Positions 33,536 to 43,434 of a DNA stretch of 64,000 nt are shown piece after piece. The DNA is taken from positions 450,909,219 through 450,973,218 of the forward strand of contig OX422211.1 of the NCBI GenBank assembly GCA_949130495.1, written 5' to 3'. Under the pieces are notes generated by a model. That model was not told the origin of the DNA. It made no database searches and worked only from the letters and a program-made list of their open reading frames with translations. A program made the translations under genes and the position numbers. Position 1 is the stretch's first letter. Each line of letters begins with the position of its first letter. Source of the DNA: Sambucus nigra (Eukaryota > Streptophyta > Magnoliopsida > Dipsacales > Adoxaceae).

Positions 33536-33624
33536 GTACTAGTTTCTGCTATTTTTCTCTTCCAAGTGTAACTTCGACTATATTTGTAGGTTACAAAACT
33601 CATACATCTGAATTTTCATTACAG
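33536..33624 (+). other. Intron 2 of the element B antisense ORF
   Basis: GTACTAGTTTCT.. to ..TTTCATTACAG, 89 bp, before the exon GGTATTCTATCCATGCATC. It matches the 87-bp intron at 28999-29085 of element A. Confidence 0.75.
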
Positions 33625-34404
33625 GGTATTCTATCCATGCATCAATTTATTGATTGGACTCTAAGGAAAATGCCCCTTATTGAGAAGGGAAGAGAAGCTC
33701 TGAAGGTCCAGGCCTCTTTGAATGCTGAGGTTGACCGTCTGAAGGAGGAGTTAAAAGAGGCGGACAAACTGATTAAGCAGAGGGATAGGGACATCATTAA
33801 TCGTAAAAAATATCATGAAGTAGACCTGAAGGACAAAGATGATTCCCTTCAGACCAAAGTGGATGCTGCAGTCAAAGCCTCACTAGAGGATGCCTCAGAG
33901 AAGATCCTTGCAGATTACAAGGTCTCTGATGAGTTCATCAGCTTTGGCTTTAAATACCTTAAAAGAGGTATTAAATCCACTGGGAAGTGGGAAACTTCTA
34001 AGGAACAGGAGTCAGGGAGCTTAACTGCCTCAAACTTTATCGGTTCAGGCTTTGGCGACCCCCATTTTATGCAGGCCTTGCAAGAGGTTGAGGACGGTGC
34101 TGCTCCTGCAGAGACTGCTCCCTTGGAGGTTACTGAAACTGAAGAGGCCATTCATTAGGACGATGCTACAAAGGTGACTAACGTCGGACAAGAGGACACT
34201 ATTCCAGCTGCAGATACCTAGGCCTTTGTTTGTGAAGATTTTAATTTGTAACTTCTACTTATTTTTGCCAGTAATTTTTCTAAACTCTGATGGCCCTTCA
34301 GTAAATTTGATTTGTAAATTTGACTACTTAATGTAATACCATCTTCTTCAGAGGATTTTGCTTCTTTCAATGAATGCCTTCTCTTGCATGTTGTCTTGGT
34401 CATA

Positions 34405-36122
34405 TAATGATGTTTTACATTAAGGTCCGAGGTCACCATAATATGATGTTTACCTTATAGTTTTCACCAATTTAATATTGTAAGGTCTGAGGTCACCAAA
34501 TAATGATGTTCACCCTCATAATTTATCACCAAATTAATGATGTTTAAGGTCTAAGGTCACCATAGTATGATGTTTCACCTTATAATTTATCATCAAATTA
34601 ATGATGTTTAAGGTTTGAGGTAATCACAGTATGATGTTAACCTCATAATTTTCCACCAAATTAATGATGTTTAAGGTCTGAGGTCATAAAAGTATGATGT
34701 TAACCTTATAAATTGCCACCAAATTCATGATGTTTAAGGTCTGAAGTCATTATAGTATGATGTTTACCTCATAATTTTCTACCAAATTAATGATGTTTAA
34801 GGTCTGAGGTCACCATAATATGATGTTTCACCTAATAATTTATCACCAAATTAATGATGTTTAAGGCCTGAGGTCACCATAGCATGATGTTTCACCTTAT
34901 AATTTATCATCAAATTAATGAGGTTTAAGGTCTGAGATAATCACAGTATGATGTTAAACTCATAATTTGCCACCAAATTAATGATGTTTAGGGTCCGAGG
35001 TCACCAGAATATGATGTTTCGCCTCATAATTTATCACCAAATTAATGATGCTTAAGGTCTGAGGTCACCATAATATGATGTTTCACCTCATAATTTATCA
35101 CCAAATTAATGATGTTTAAGGTCTGAGATCACCAAATAATGATGTTTCACCTTATAATTTGTCATCAAATTAATATTGTTTAAGGTCTGAGGTCACCAGA
35201 ATATGATGTTTCACCTCATAATTTATCACCAAATTAATGATGTTTAAGGTCTGACGTCACCATAATATGATGTTTCACCTCATATTTTATCACCAAATTA
35301 ATGATGTTTATGGTCTGAGGTCGCCAAATAATGATGTTTCACCTTATAATTTATCATCAAATTAATGATGTTAAGGTCTGAGGTAATCATAGTATGATGT
35401 TAACCTCATAATTTATCACCAAATTAATGATGTTTAAGGTCTGAAGTCATCATAGTGCGATGTTTACCTCATAATTTGCCACCAAATTAATGATGTTTAA
35501 GGTTTGAGTCACCAGAATATGATGTTTCACTTTATAATTTATCATCAAATTAACGATGTTTATGGTCTCAGGTCATCATAGTATGATGTTAACCTCATTA
35601 ATTTGCACCAAATAATGATGTTGAAGTTTTGAGGCCACCAAATTATGATGTTTCACCTCATAATTTCACCAAATTAATAGTGTTTAAGGTCCGAGGTCAC
35701 CAAATTATGATATTTCACCCCAAAATTTCACCAAATTAATGATGTTTAAGGTCTGAGGTCATCAAATTATGATGTTTACCCTCATAATTGCCACCAAATA
35801 ATGATGTTTAAGGTCTGAGGTCATCAAACTATGATGTTCACCCTCATTAATTTGCACCATATAATGATGTTTACGGTCTAAGGTCACCAAATTATGATGT
35901 TTCACCTCATAATTTCACCAAATTAATGATTTTAAGGTTTGAGGTCACCAAATTATGATGTTTACCCTCATAATTTCACCAAACTAATGATGTTTAAGGT
36001 CTGAGGTCATCAATTATGATGTTCACCTTCATAATTTCACCAAACTTATGATGTTTAAGGTCTGAGGTCATCAAATTATGATGTTCACCTTCATAATTTC
36101 ACCAAATTAATGATGTTTAAGC
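34405..36122 (-). repeat. Element B tandem array, 63-bp unit, about 27 copies
   Basis: Reverse complement of the element A array: units read AATGATGTTTAAGGTCTGAG, GTCACCATAATATGATGTTT, CACCTCATAATTTATCACCA on the plus strand. About 1.7 kb at a period near 63 bp, with some units shortened (for example near 35900-36120, where the AATTT..CACC part is contracted). It lies between integrase and antisense ORF, exactly as in A. Confidence 0.95.
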
Positions 36123-36249
36123 ATAATGAAACAGTTTTGACATAGGAACTGCTCTTTTCATTAATATCCTCTTCATAAAATGATACACGTATTACAAAGA
36201 AATAACTGTAACATCATATGTAATATTTCTTCAAGTGGTCAATATTCCA

Positions 36250-37500
36250 AGGGTTAAAAAAAAGGTTCCCCTTCGAGATTTTTCAGCCGATAGGTACCAG
36301 GCACAACCTCATGGACCACTCTGTAAGGACCATGCCATTTTAGGTGGAGCTTGTTTTCCTTCTGCAACATCTTCTTCAACACTAGGTCTCCTACAGCTAT
36401 AGGTCTCGATTTCACCCTTTGATTGTAGAACTTTGTTGTTCTCTGCTGGTAGGTTGCCCGTCTGATCTCAACATCTTCCACTCTCTCTTAAATTAGATCC
36501 AAGTCAAATATTCTTCATTCCCCATTCCTTTTAGGATCATAGGTATGAACTATGTGGGTGGGGAGTCCTACTTATGTAGGGATGACAGCTTTTGAACTAT
36601 GTGCCAGCATGAAAGGAGTCTCTCCCATTAGTGTTCTTGCAGTCGTCTTATAGGCGCATAACACAGCATATACCTCTTCTCTCCATCTCCCTTTTTCCTC
36701 CTCCAACCTCTTCTTAATCCCATCAAGGATTGTTCGGCTCATGACCTTAGTCTGCCCATTTGCTTGGGGTTGGCTATGAGAGGAGAAGAACTGCTTGATC
36801 CCAACTCTTTCACAATATTTTTTAAGGAAGAATTCTTGAACTGGGTTTCGTTATCTAATATGAGGGTATTTGGAAGGCCATATTTTCATATGATGTTCTT
36901 CCAGATGAACTGTAAGGTCTTCTGCTCCGTAATCATGATCATCGGCTCAGCCTCTACCCACTTGGAGAAGTAATCGATTGCCACTACCAAGAATCGATAG
37001 TTGTTTACAGCTCTTGGCAAAGCTCCTACTAAGTCAATCCCCCAAACTGTAAATGGCCAAGGTGATCTAATTGACTTCATAGGATGTTAAGGTTGGTGAG
37101 GGATGGTGGAGAATCTCTAACACTTATCGCATCTCTTCACATAAGCAACTGCATTTTTAGCCAAGGTCGGCCACCAGAACCCTTGAGTAATTATCCTCTT
37201 AGCTAGAGGCCTCCTTCCTATGTGACTTGAATAAGAACCCTCATGTACATATTTTAAGACCTAAGGAACCTCTAAAGAGTGAACACATATAAGAAGAGGG
37301 AGTAGGAACCCCTTCTTATACAAGACGTCCCCTATAATTGAGAACTTAGTGGCCCTAAACCTCAGTTTTCTCCTTTCCAATTTTAATTCTGGCAGATCTC
37401 CCTATCTTATGTATCTGATGAGTGAGTCCATCCACGAGGCTCCCATATTCAGATTGAGACAAGTTCTGGCAACCACTTTTTCTTCGATGGTGGGCTAGGG
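36250..37500 (-). pseudogene. Element B integrase
   Basis: Minus-strand fragments: the zinc region with HIGRRPLAKRIITQGFWWPT and YVKRCDKC, the core WGIDLVGALPRAVNNYRF (first Asp kept), LILDNETQFKN (second Asp kept, the Gly after it changed), and then frameshifts through the Glu region. The ORF 36254-36481 gives the tail KSRPIAVGDLVLKKMLQK, HLKWHGPYRVVHEVVPGTYR. It is more broken than in element A in the second half of the core. Confidence 0.87.
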
Positions 37501-37559
37501 CAGGATTTCAACCGGTACCGTTCTTCTTATATCTGTCCTTGTTGCTGAGGCCAACCTGA

Positions 37560-38100
37560 AGAGTGTAATGGCTCAACTATTTTCTTATCGAGGTATCCTC
37601 TCCATCTTCATTTATTTGAAGACTTCTAGCATAGTTCTTACCCTCTTGAGGTATTTGGTCCTCCTTTCATCCTTGGCCTCGTATACTCCAAGAACTTGGT
37701 TGATAACTAACCTTGAGTCACTGTGGACTAGGAGTCGGCCAACTCTAAGGGCTTTTGCCAAGGAGAGCCCCGCAATCATCGCCTCATACTCTGACTCTTT
37801 GTTTGAAGAATTGAAGTTAAACCTCAATTCATATTTAACATCGGTACCATCCAGAGCTGACAATATCAGTCCTGCTTCGCTTTCGCTTTCGCAAGAAGAC
37901 CCGTCAAAAAAGAGGTTCCAAACATCTTCATTTGAAGTGAAGTTCCCCTCTGACAGGATCCCTTGCTTAGAAAGGTATCTATCTTCCTCATTCTCAGCTA
38001 CACTTTTTCTCAACTTGATTGACCCAACCTCGTTCGGATCACGGAAAACATTACTGTCTCGTTCTCTTGTAATCTCTTAACTATTCTCCATATAAACCTC
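37560..38100 (-). pseudogene. Element B second RNase H
   Basis: The minus-strand ORF 38013-37612 reads VWNLFFDGSSCESESEAGLI, NKESEYEAMIAGLSLAKAL, LLVHSDSRLVINQVLGVYEA. The catalytic Asp, Glu and Asp are present. The last Asp block falls beyond the ORF in broken sequence toward 37560. It corresponds to 25320-25950 of element A. Confidence 0.87.
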
Positions 38101-38196
38101 TTCCTAGGTGAATTATGCTAGAAAGTCTGCAAGAGCCTGCCCTTTGATGAAAACCCTTGGTTGATAAATAATGTCATATTCCCCCAAATCGATGGC

Positions 38197-38709
38197 CTAA
38201 GTAATCAACCTGCCCGATTTCTCAGGCTTGTGGAGGGGTTGTCTTAGTGGGGAATCAGTGAGGAGAATCATAGAGTGATCTTGAAAGTATGGATTTATCT
38301 TCCTAGAAACGTGTATCAGAGAATAGTCTAAATTTTTCATTCGAGGATAATTCTGTTCAGACCCTTGAGGATCCTTACTATTGAAGTACACTGGCCTATA
38401 CACTCCATCGTCTTCTCTTACTATGGCCCCGCTAATAGCTGATTCTGAAACGACTAGATACACATATATCTTCTCCCCAAAGATGGGTCGAGATAGGAGC
38501 AGAGGTGATCTGAGGTAGGACTTCAGCTCTTTGAAAGCCTTGTCGCATTTCTCATCCCATTCGAAAGCCAATCTAAGTACTTTGAAAAAGGGGAGACACT
38601 TATCTGTAGCTCTTGAGACAAACCTGTTCACTGCAGCAACTCTTCTGGTTAGCCTCTGAACGTCTTTGATAGTTCTTGGTGTCTTCATTTCAAGCATTGT
38701 CTTTATCTT
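38197..38709 (-). pseudogene. Element B RT connection and first RNase H
   Basis: The minus-strand ORF 38697-38197 reads RTIKDVQRLTRRVAAVNRFV, KCLPFFKVLRLAFEWDEKC, then IYVYLVVSESAISGAIVRED, where the first catalytic position of the retroviral-type RNase H (YLDVS in A) is Val. It continues to QPLHKPEKSGRLIT. A stop at about 38709 separates it from the RT frame. Confidence 0.87.
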
Positions 38710-39330
38710 TTAGGGGTTGGCTTTTATTCCCCTCTGATTGACAATGAATCCCAGAAACTTTCCTGATTCTACTCCGAAGAAAAATTTAGCAGGGTTAAGT
38801 TTCATCCGGTATAAATCCATGGTGTCAAAATTTCTTTCCAGGTCGGCCACGTGGGTGTCGGCCTTCAAGCTCTTCATCAACATGTCATCCACATACACCT
38901 CCATGGTTTTACTGATCTGATCTTTAAACATCTTATATACAAGACGCTGATAAGTTTCCCCTGCGTTCTTCAGGCCGAAGGGCATAACCTTGTAGAATTT
39001 GGTCCCCTTGTCTGTGATGAACGTTGTCTTCTCTGAGTCTTTGGCATCCATAAAGATATGATTATACCCTGAATATGCATCTATGAAGCTCATAAGTTCA
39101 TGCCTTGTTGTGGCATCTACCATCTGATCAATTCGAGGCAAGGGGAAGTTGTCTTTTAGGTAAGACTTGTTCAAATCAGTGAAATTTATGCACATCCTCT
39201 ATTTCCCGTTAGCTTTTAGCACGATGACGGCGTTAGATAGCTACCCAAGGAATATGACCTCTCTGATGAACTTGGCCTCTTCCTTGATGACATCGTACTT
39301 TTCCCTACATTAAACTCTTCGTCTTTACTT
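38710..39330 (-). pseudogene. Element B reverse transcriptase
   Basis: The ORF 39195-38710 on the minus strand carries FTDLNKSYLKDNFPLPRIDQ, FIDAYSGYNHIFMDAKDSEK, FYKVMPFGLKNAG and an intact catalytic MEVYVDDMLM (YVDD at 38884-38895), then GIKANP. Upstream, the first RT block (39330-39200) is shifted and carries stops. So this copy keeps the polymerase active site that element A has lost, though it is still a broken gene. Confidence 0.9.
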
Positions 39331-39639
39331 GATTGGCTTGGCGTCTTCTGCCACGTTGAGTTTGTGACATATAATCCCAGGGTCAATGCCTGTCATATCT
39401 GCATGTCTCCAAGAAAAGACACCCTATCTCTTCTTTAAAAGCTTTACCAGTTCTTCCTTGATTTTGAGTCTTAGGGAATTACCGATTTGGACGATTTTTT
39501 CTATGTCGTCCTCATTGAGGACGATGGATTCTACCTCTTCCGTGGCCTCTCCTTTCTTTAATTTTGTTTCATCCCTTGGATCAAGTGTATCAATGTTATA
39601 TGTGGTTTTTGCCCTCTATGGGCCTCTTTCTCTTCCACC

Positions 39640-40158
39640 GAGTTGAAGTAGCATTCTCATACCGAGGTCTGGTCACCTTGCACTTCCCCTACCCTATATG
39701 GGGTTGGGAATTTTAGCATTTAGTGTACCGTTAATGTCACGACCTCAAATTTATTGAGGGATACTCGTCCCATGATGAGGTTGTATGCTGAGAAGACGTT
39801 TTCATCCATTATAAAAAAAATTGATCTTCCAGGTCAACCTCTTAGGCCATTCGTCTCCCATTGGTACATCCATCTCATACATGCCTAAAGGATGGACCTT
39901 TTCACTACTGAAGCCAATTAACTGATGATGATATGGTAAAAACCTAGCTCTGCTGAGGCCTAGGCTCTTGAAACAGGGCCAAAACATTACATCAGCTGAA
40001 CTTCCCCCGTCGATGAGGATTCTCTGCACCTCACATCCATGCACCCGTGTGGTAATTACCAAAGGGTCATCGTGTGGAGCTAAGATACCTTTGAAATCAA
40101 GTCGGGAGAACCCTACTATAAGAGTATCCATATCTATTTTCTTTCTCTTGTGCATCAA
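39640..40158 (-). pseudogene. Element B protease, truncated at its N-terminal side
   Basis: The minus-strand ORF 40158-39802 holds FSRLDFKGILAPHDDPLVIT, RVHGCEVQRILIDGGSSADV (catalytic Asp kept), and EKVHPLGMYEMDVPMGDEW. YNLIMGRVSLNKFEVV follows in another frame down to about 39720. The first codons of the ORF may already be a fusion: Gag is absent and sequence upstream of about 40155 belongs to element A's antisense ORF. Between 39640 and 39330 is a linker with stops. Confidence 0.87.
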
Positions 40159-40159
40159 T

Positions 40160-40593
40160 AATGGGGGGAATGGCCCACTTGGCCCTATAATTTCGACATC
40201 AGCAGAAGATTATGAGGAGCTAGCACCCTGGTAAGACGAGGCACGGCTCGAGACCTCGACCTGATCAGGGACCTAATCTTGCCTAATTATGTAATCTATA
40301 GCCTCCTGGAAAGAGCCTAAAGACATGGGGTCTGAGGTAGATGACTCAGACTTGAGCATGGATGTTAGGACCACTGGTACCTCTGTTAGCTTGGAAGGCT
40401 CGGCTGGCTCAGGGTAGATAACCTTTAGAGGTGGAGGAAAGATCGGTCTAACAGGAAAAGCCTCAGCCCTATGAGCTTCTGCTTGGGCTAACTCTATCTG
40501 CCTAATTTTTTCTAAAGTCTTCTCATGAAGGGAAGGGAACTCTTCTATGAGTTGGTACAGGGGTCTGAGCATAAGGCAGACGACACAACACAT
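40160..40593 (-). pseudogene. Element A antisense ORF, N-terminal portion
   Basis: Starts with an ATG at 40593 (minus) and reads LRPLYQLIEEFPSLHEKTLE, KIRQIELAQAEAHRAEA, a Pro-rich stretch, then LGSFQEAIDYIIRQD. A stop lies at about 40270 and the alignment with element B (31812-32220) continues to DVEIIGPSGPFPP at about 40165. The rest of the gene is at 30283-28390, on the other side of element B. By comparison with B, about 40 codons between the two parts are missing. Confidence 0.8.
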
Positions 40594-41213
40594 GGACTCA
40601 AAACCATAAACAAATAACTCAACTCAATCTAAACCAAATTTCAAACTTAGAATTTAAAATCTTTTCAAATAAAGAACACTAAGAAAACCTAAGAACATGT
40701 CATCGAAAAATGCAAACGATGGCCGAAAAACCCAAAAACTCTTATCGAAAAATAAAAACCCTCACCGAAAAACACAAGCCTTCACCGGGAAATGTAGAAA
40801 TGAAAAATAAATGGCTAAAAATGAAAGGAAGAGGATTAAAGTGATACCTGGATGATTATGAAATAAGGGAGAAGAGGTTTGGAAGTGAAAAAACCCTCAA
40901 ATGCAACCACTGGTTGTATCTTGAAGAGAGAGAATTGTAGAGAGATAACTCAGGTGGGAAAATGAAAAAGAAATGAAGAAGAAGGAAGAAAAAAGGGTTT
41001 TAAACCCACCTCATCATTTTGGCGCGAGTCCAAAGACCATCATTGCATAGGAAACCTAAAGGGGCAAATTAAAATCATCATGTCCTGTTAGGCATGCCAC
41101 ACACTTCAGCAAGTGACATGTGTTAAAAAAATATTGGCACATAAGAAAACTCAGCCTCGACCATGCGTACCCCTTAGTCACCTAATCACAAGTAACTTAG
41201 AGCTAGGGGTGAT
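40594..41213 (-). promoter_or_regulatory. Leader/promoter region of the element A antisense ORF
   Basis: The minus strand from 41213 aligns with 31228-31811 of element B, including the AAACCCTTTTTTC stretch, the CT-rich CTCTCTCTTCAAGA segment and repeated TTTTTCGGTGA-like phrases in a probable leader intron (GTATCACTTTAATCC after CATCCAG, to ..GTTTTCTTAG). It lies directly against the 3' LTR, so the antisense gene would be transcribed away from that LTR. Confidence 0.6.
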
Positions 41214-42095
41214 TGATATGCCCAAATTTCACCCTCTTGCTTAGAGAAACCAACCTCGGCTAACCTTATATCTGAGGTGACCAGAAGCCTGTCAACCACG
41301 TCACTCATAAGGTTATCCCTAGCTGACATTGCAACTATCTCGTTCAGCCGAGGACACTAAGGACTCATGGGTTCCAGCCTAGGATGACGTTACAAAATCA
41401 TCAGCCAAGATTGATAATGGTACATAGGATGAATCATCTTGTAATATAATCATCGGCCCAAGCTGACGTTACTACCTAACCTTGGCTAGCCTTGATGACT
41501 AAGGTCCTTATGAATAACCTTGGAGAAAAGAAACAATTGAACTTCACCAACCTCATACTCTGCCAAGCTAAGGTTTCACCAATCAAAGAAATTCGAGAAT
41601 CTAAAAGAACATACATGGTTTGGTACACATGGACAAATCTTTTATAACGGAATCATTCCCTCAATGTGAGGGAATATTGAGGTCATTATTTTTTACTTAA
41701 GAACAGCCATGTGTCATCCTTATACTGGTTAGATCTTCATGCACATACTCATTGCATGCTTAGGGTTACATTACACCCGCTAAACACTATATATAGAGGT
41801 GATCCTCTACCTTGTAGAGGATTCGAAAATATAAACCCTAGCCAAAACTCTATTTCATTTATAGTAGAGAGAGAAAGAGGAGTGATTTTATTACTAAGGC
41901 CATTAGAGCCTCATTTGATAGTGATATTTACACTCACTTGCACAGTGGACGTAGGCAATTGCCGAACCACTTATATTGTTGTGTTCATCCCCTTCTCCTC
42001 ATCTCTTACTATATATATACTCTTGTTTTGTCATTGTTATCACTTGTTTGAGCTTGTTAACACCTTATCTAGTGGTGTTATTTTCGGCATCATCA
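41214..42095 (+). mobile_element. Element A 3' LTR
   Basis: 882 bp, TGATATGCCCAAA..CGGCATCATCA, same orientation as the 5' LTR, TATA box TATATATAG at 41788-41796. A purine-rich AGAGCTAGGGGTGAT precedes it (41199-41213). CATTT follows at 42096. The 176-codon frame within it (41711-42241) is accidental. Confidence 0.92.
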
Positions 42096-42100
42096 CATTT
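42096..42100. repeat. Target site duplication of element A, right copy (CATTT)
   Basis: Identical to 20231-20235. Element C sequence resumes at 42101. Confidence 0.93.
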
Positions 42101-42880
42101 CACGCTGAAGTTTGTCCAGTTTTGCTTTCGCATTGGCTTAAGCCTCACATGGGTAGCAACAACTCATTATTCTGCTCTGAGAATTTTAAGAGTCAAACTC
42201 ACTATCTCTTTGGCAATAGTGGCTTGCAAGCGATTGTATGATAGAAGTAGGGGTAAAAAGAAGGGAGATTGGCTTTCCTGAAAGCTCTAAGAAAATCAAC
42301 AAACCATGCCAAAGAAAAAACATCACTAATGAGCAGGTTGATCTTGCCCATCAATTCTATAATTTTAGTGGAACCAAGATTTTATAGTTAAGTACTTAAT
42401 ATCCCTCTTAGAATAATGAAGATCCCAAGCAGTAAACATACCATCATCATCGGTAGTTGTTGAACACAACACGGGCTAAAAATTGTCAAAAAATGATCCA
42501 AGAGTCTCTCAAGCAGTTCTCGATTAAGAATGGTAAGAATATGCAGAAAATCTTGAAGTATTTTCCTCACAAAGATAATAATATTAGCCTTAGGAGAATG
42601 CACATTGAAGGCACTGTCACTTGCTGATGGACATTTTGTATTCGATGCACTGTCACCCTCTTGAAGCGGGGGCACAACTACTTGAGAAATTTCCCTAACT
42701 GTTTGTCTCACAATAGGAAACACATCCATCCCATATTTTCCCTAACGACTACAGATTCAACAATTGTCTCTTCGCGAGAAACCGCATGCTCCACTAACTG
42801 AGCAGGTTCATGGACAAGTGATGGTTGCTTGACTTCCTCCTGAAAGAAGGAATACACAAGTCAAAGTTATGGGCCGGATG
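42101..42880 (-). pseudogene. Element C antisense region, distal part
   Basis: On the minus strand a broken frame contains an acidic stretch, VKQPSLVHEPAQLVEHAVSR, the ORF 42729-42388 with SQVVVPPLQEGDSASNTKC, and further down FSLAWFVDFLRAFRKANLP. No named domain is recognised. Position and strand suggest the C-terminal side of the PMD-containing antisense gene of element C, but a tandem array and element D lie between the two parts, so the link is inferred. Confidence 0.4.
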
Positions 42881-42889
42881 GTTGTTCAA

Positions 42890-43250
42890 AATGACCATTT
42901 TTAAGTGAGAATAAAGTCCTTTATTACTAGGCACGCCTGATCCTCGTTTATAGGAGATTAATGTCCAATACTACTAAACATGATCCTTTTTAGTGGAGAT
43001 TAAAGTCCTATATTACTAAGCACGTTTGGCCCTTATTTATGGGAGATTAAAGTCATACATTACTAGGCATAATCCCTTTTAAAGGAGATTAAAATCCTAT
43101 ATTACTATGCATGACCCTTTTTAAGGGAAAAGAAAGTCCTACATTAGTAGGCATCCCAATTTTTAAGTGAGATTAAGTCCTATATTACTAGGCATGACCC
43201 TTTTTAAGGGAGATTAAAGTATTATCTTGCTAGGTATTTTTAACGAAGTT
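42890..43250. repeat. Element C tandem array, 42-47-bp unit, about 8 copies
   Basis: Units start GAGATTAAAGTCCTATATTA, CTAGGCATGACCCTTTTTAA, GG. Unit starts at 42907, 42954, 42996, 43043, 43085, 43127, 43169 and 43210 give spacings of 47, 42, 47, 42, 42, 42 and 41. The longer units carry five extra bases in the C/T-rich part. Unrelated in sequence to the 63-bp arrays of A and B. Confidence 0.92.
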
Positions 43251-43434
43251 TATTGGACATATTTATTCTAACAGACTGAACGTTTCTCGAATTATCTAAA
43301 AAAAAGTGAGGCAACAATAAGAGAAGTTATAGCTCTTCGTCAGTAACTGGCAGGGAAGGTACTAGTACAACAACAGGAGGTACAACTTCCTATACTAACT
43401 CGTTACGTCTCTCTACACCATGCTCTAGAGACAC
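43251..43434 (-). other. Element C sequence up to the element D insertion
   Basis: On the minus strand a short reading contains EVVPPVVVLVPSLPVTDEE, which may belong to the antisense gene. No domain is recognised. Confidence 0.35.

Larger units (their letters stand above)
31812..34221 (+). pseudogene. Element B antisense ORF (gypsy-type 'putative transposase' with coiled-coil tail)
   Basis: The N-terminus aligns with MCCVVCLMLRPLYQLIEEF of element A, but its ATG is AAG here. Then: LEKIRQIELAQAEA, Ser/Pro-rich linker, the main domain in the ORF 32467-32949 with GERAFHSRDGEICVYEHMFK, LGFCLPIHPTIRAIMSHIN and LAPSQLSPNTWRVMIGAIVL, matching the PF04195-type domain. After introns at 33065-33141 and 33536-33624, the ORF 33637-34158 gives a charged coiled coil (LNAEVDRLKEELKEADKLIK) and SDEFISFGFKYLKRGIKSTG. 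Stops occur in the N-terminal half. The 160- and 173-codon stretches are open, so decay is moderate. Function is unknown. Confidence 0.82.
30284..40155 (-). mobile_element. Element B: Tat element in reverse inside element A, lacking 5' LTR and gag
   Basis: Read on the minus strand from 40155: protease, RT, two RNase H domains, integrase (to 36250), 63-bp array (36122-34405), antisense ORF on the plus strand (34221-31812), 3' LTR (31227-30284). It is the same family as element A. It starts abruptly in the protease, fused to A's antisense ORF, so its 5' LTR and Gag were deleted after insertion. The right-hand end is placed to within about 15 bases. No target duplication can be checked because the 5' end is gone. 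Confidence 0.88.
20236..42095 (+). mobile_element. Element A: Tat-lineage Ty3/gypsy retrotransposon with antisense ORF, containing element B
   Basis: The two LTRs (20236-21137 and 41214-42095) are in the same orientation, begin TGATAT.CCCAAA and end CATCATCA, with CATTT on both flanks. Inside are primer site, gag, protease, RT, two RNase H domains and integrase on the plus strand, a 63-bp tandem array, then a minus-strand spliced ORF whose start is next to the 3' LTR. Element B splits that ORF between 30284 and about 40155. Without B, A is about 12 kb. The second RNase H and the antisense ORF are Tat-lineage traits. All ORFs are broken. Confidence 0.93.

Noticed and set aside
37568..38080. 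170-codon plus-strand frame
   Set aside because: It is the reverse shadow of the element B second RNase H, which has clear catalytic motifs on the minus strand.
41711..42241. 176-codon frame over the right LTR of element A
   Set aside because: It starts inside the LTR and crosses the LTR end and target duplication into element C; the 5' LTR counterpart (20924-21238) is much shorter and no domain is seen.
43430..43434. GACAC as a target duplication of element D
   Set aside because: The right LTR is truncated, so there is no matching right copy to compare.
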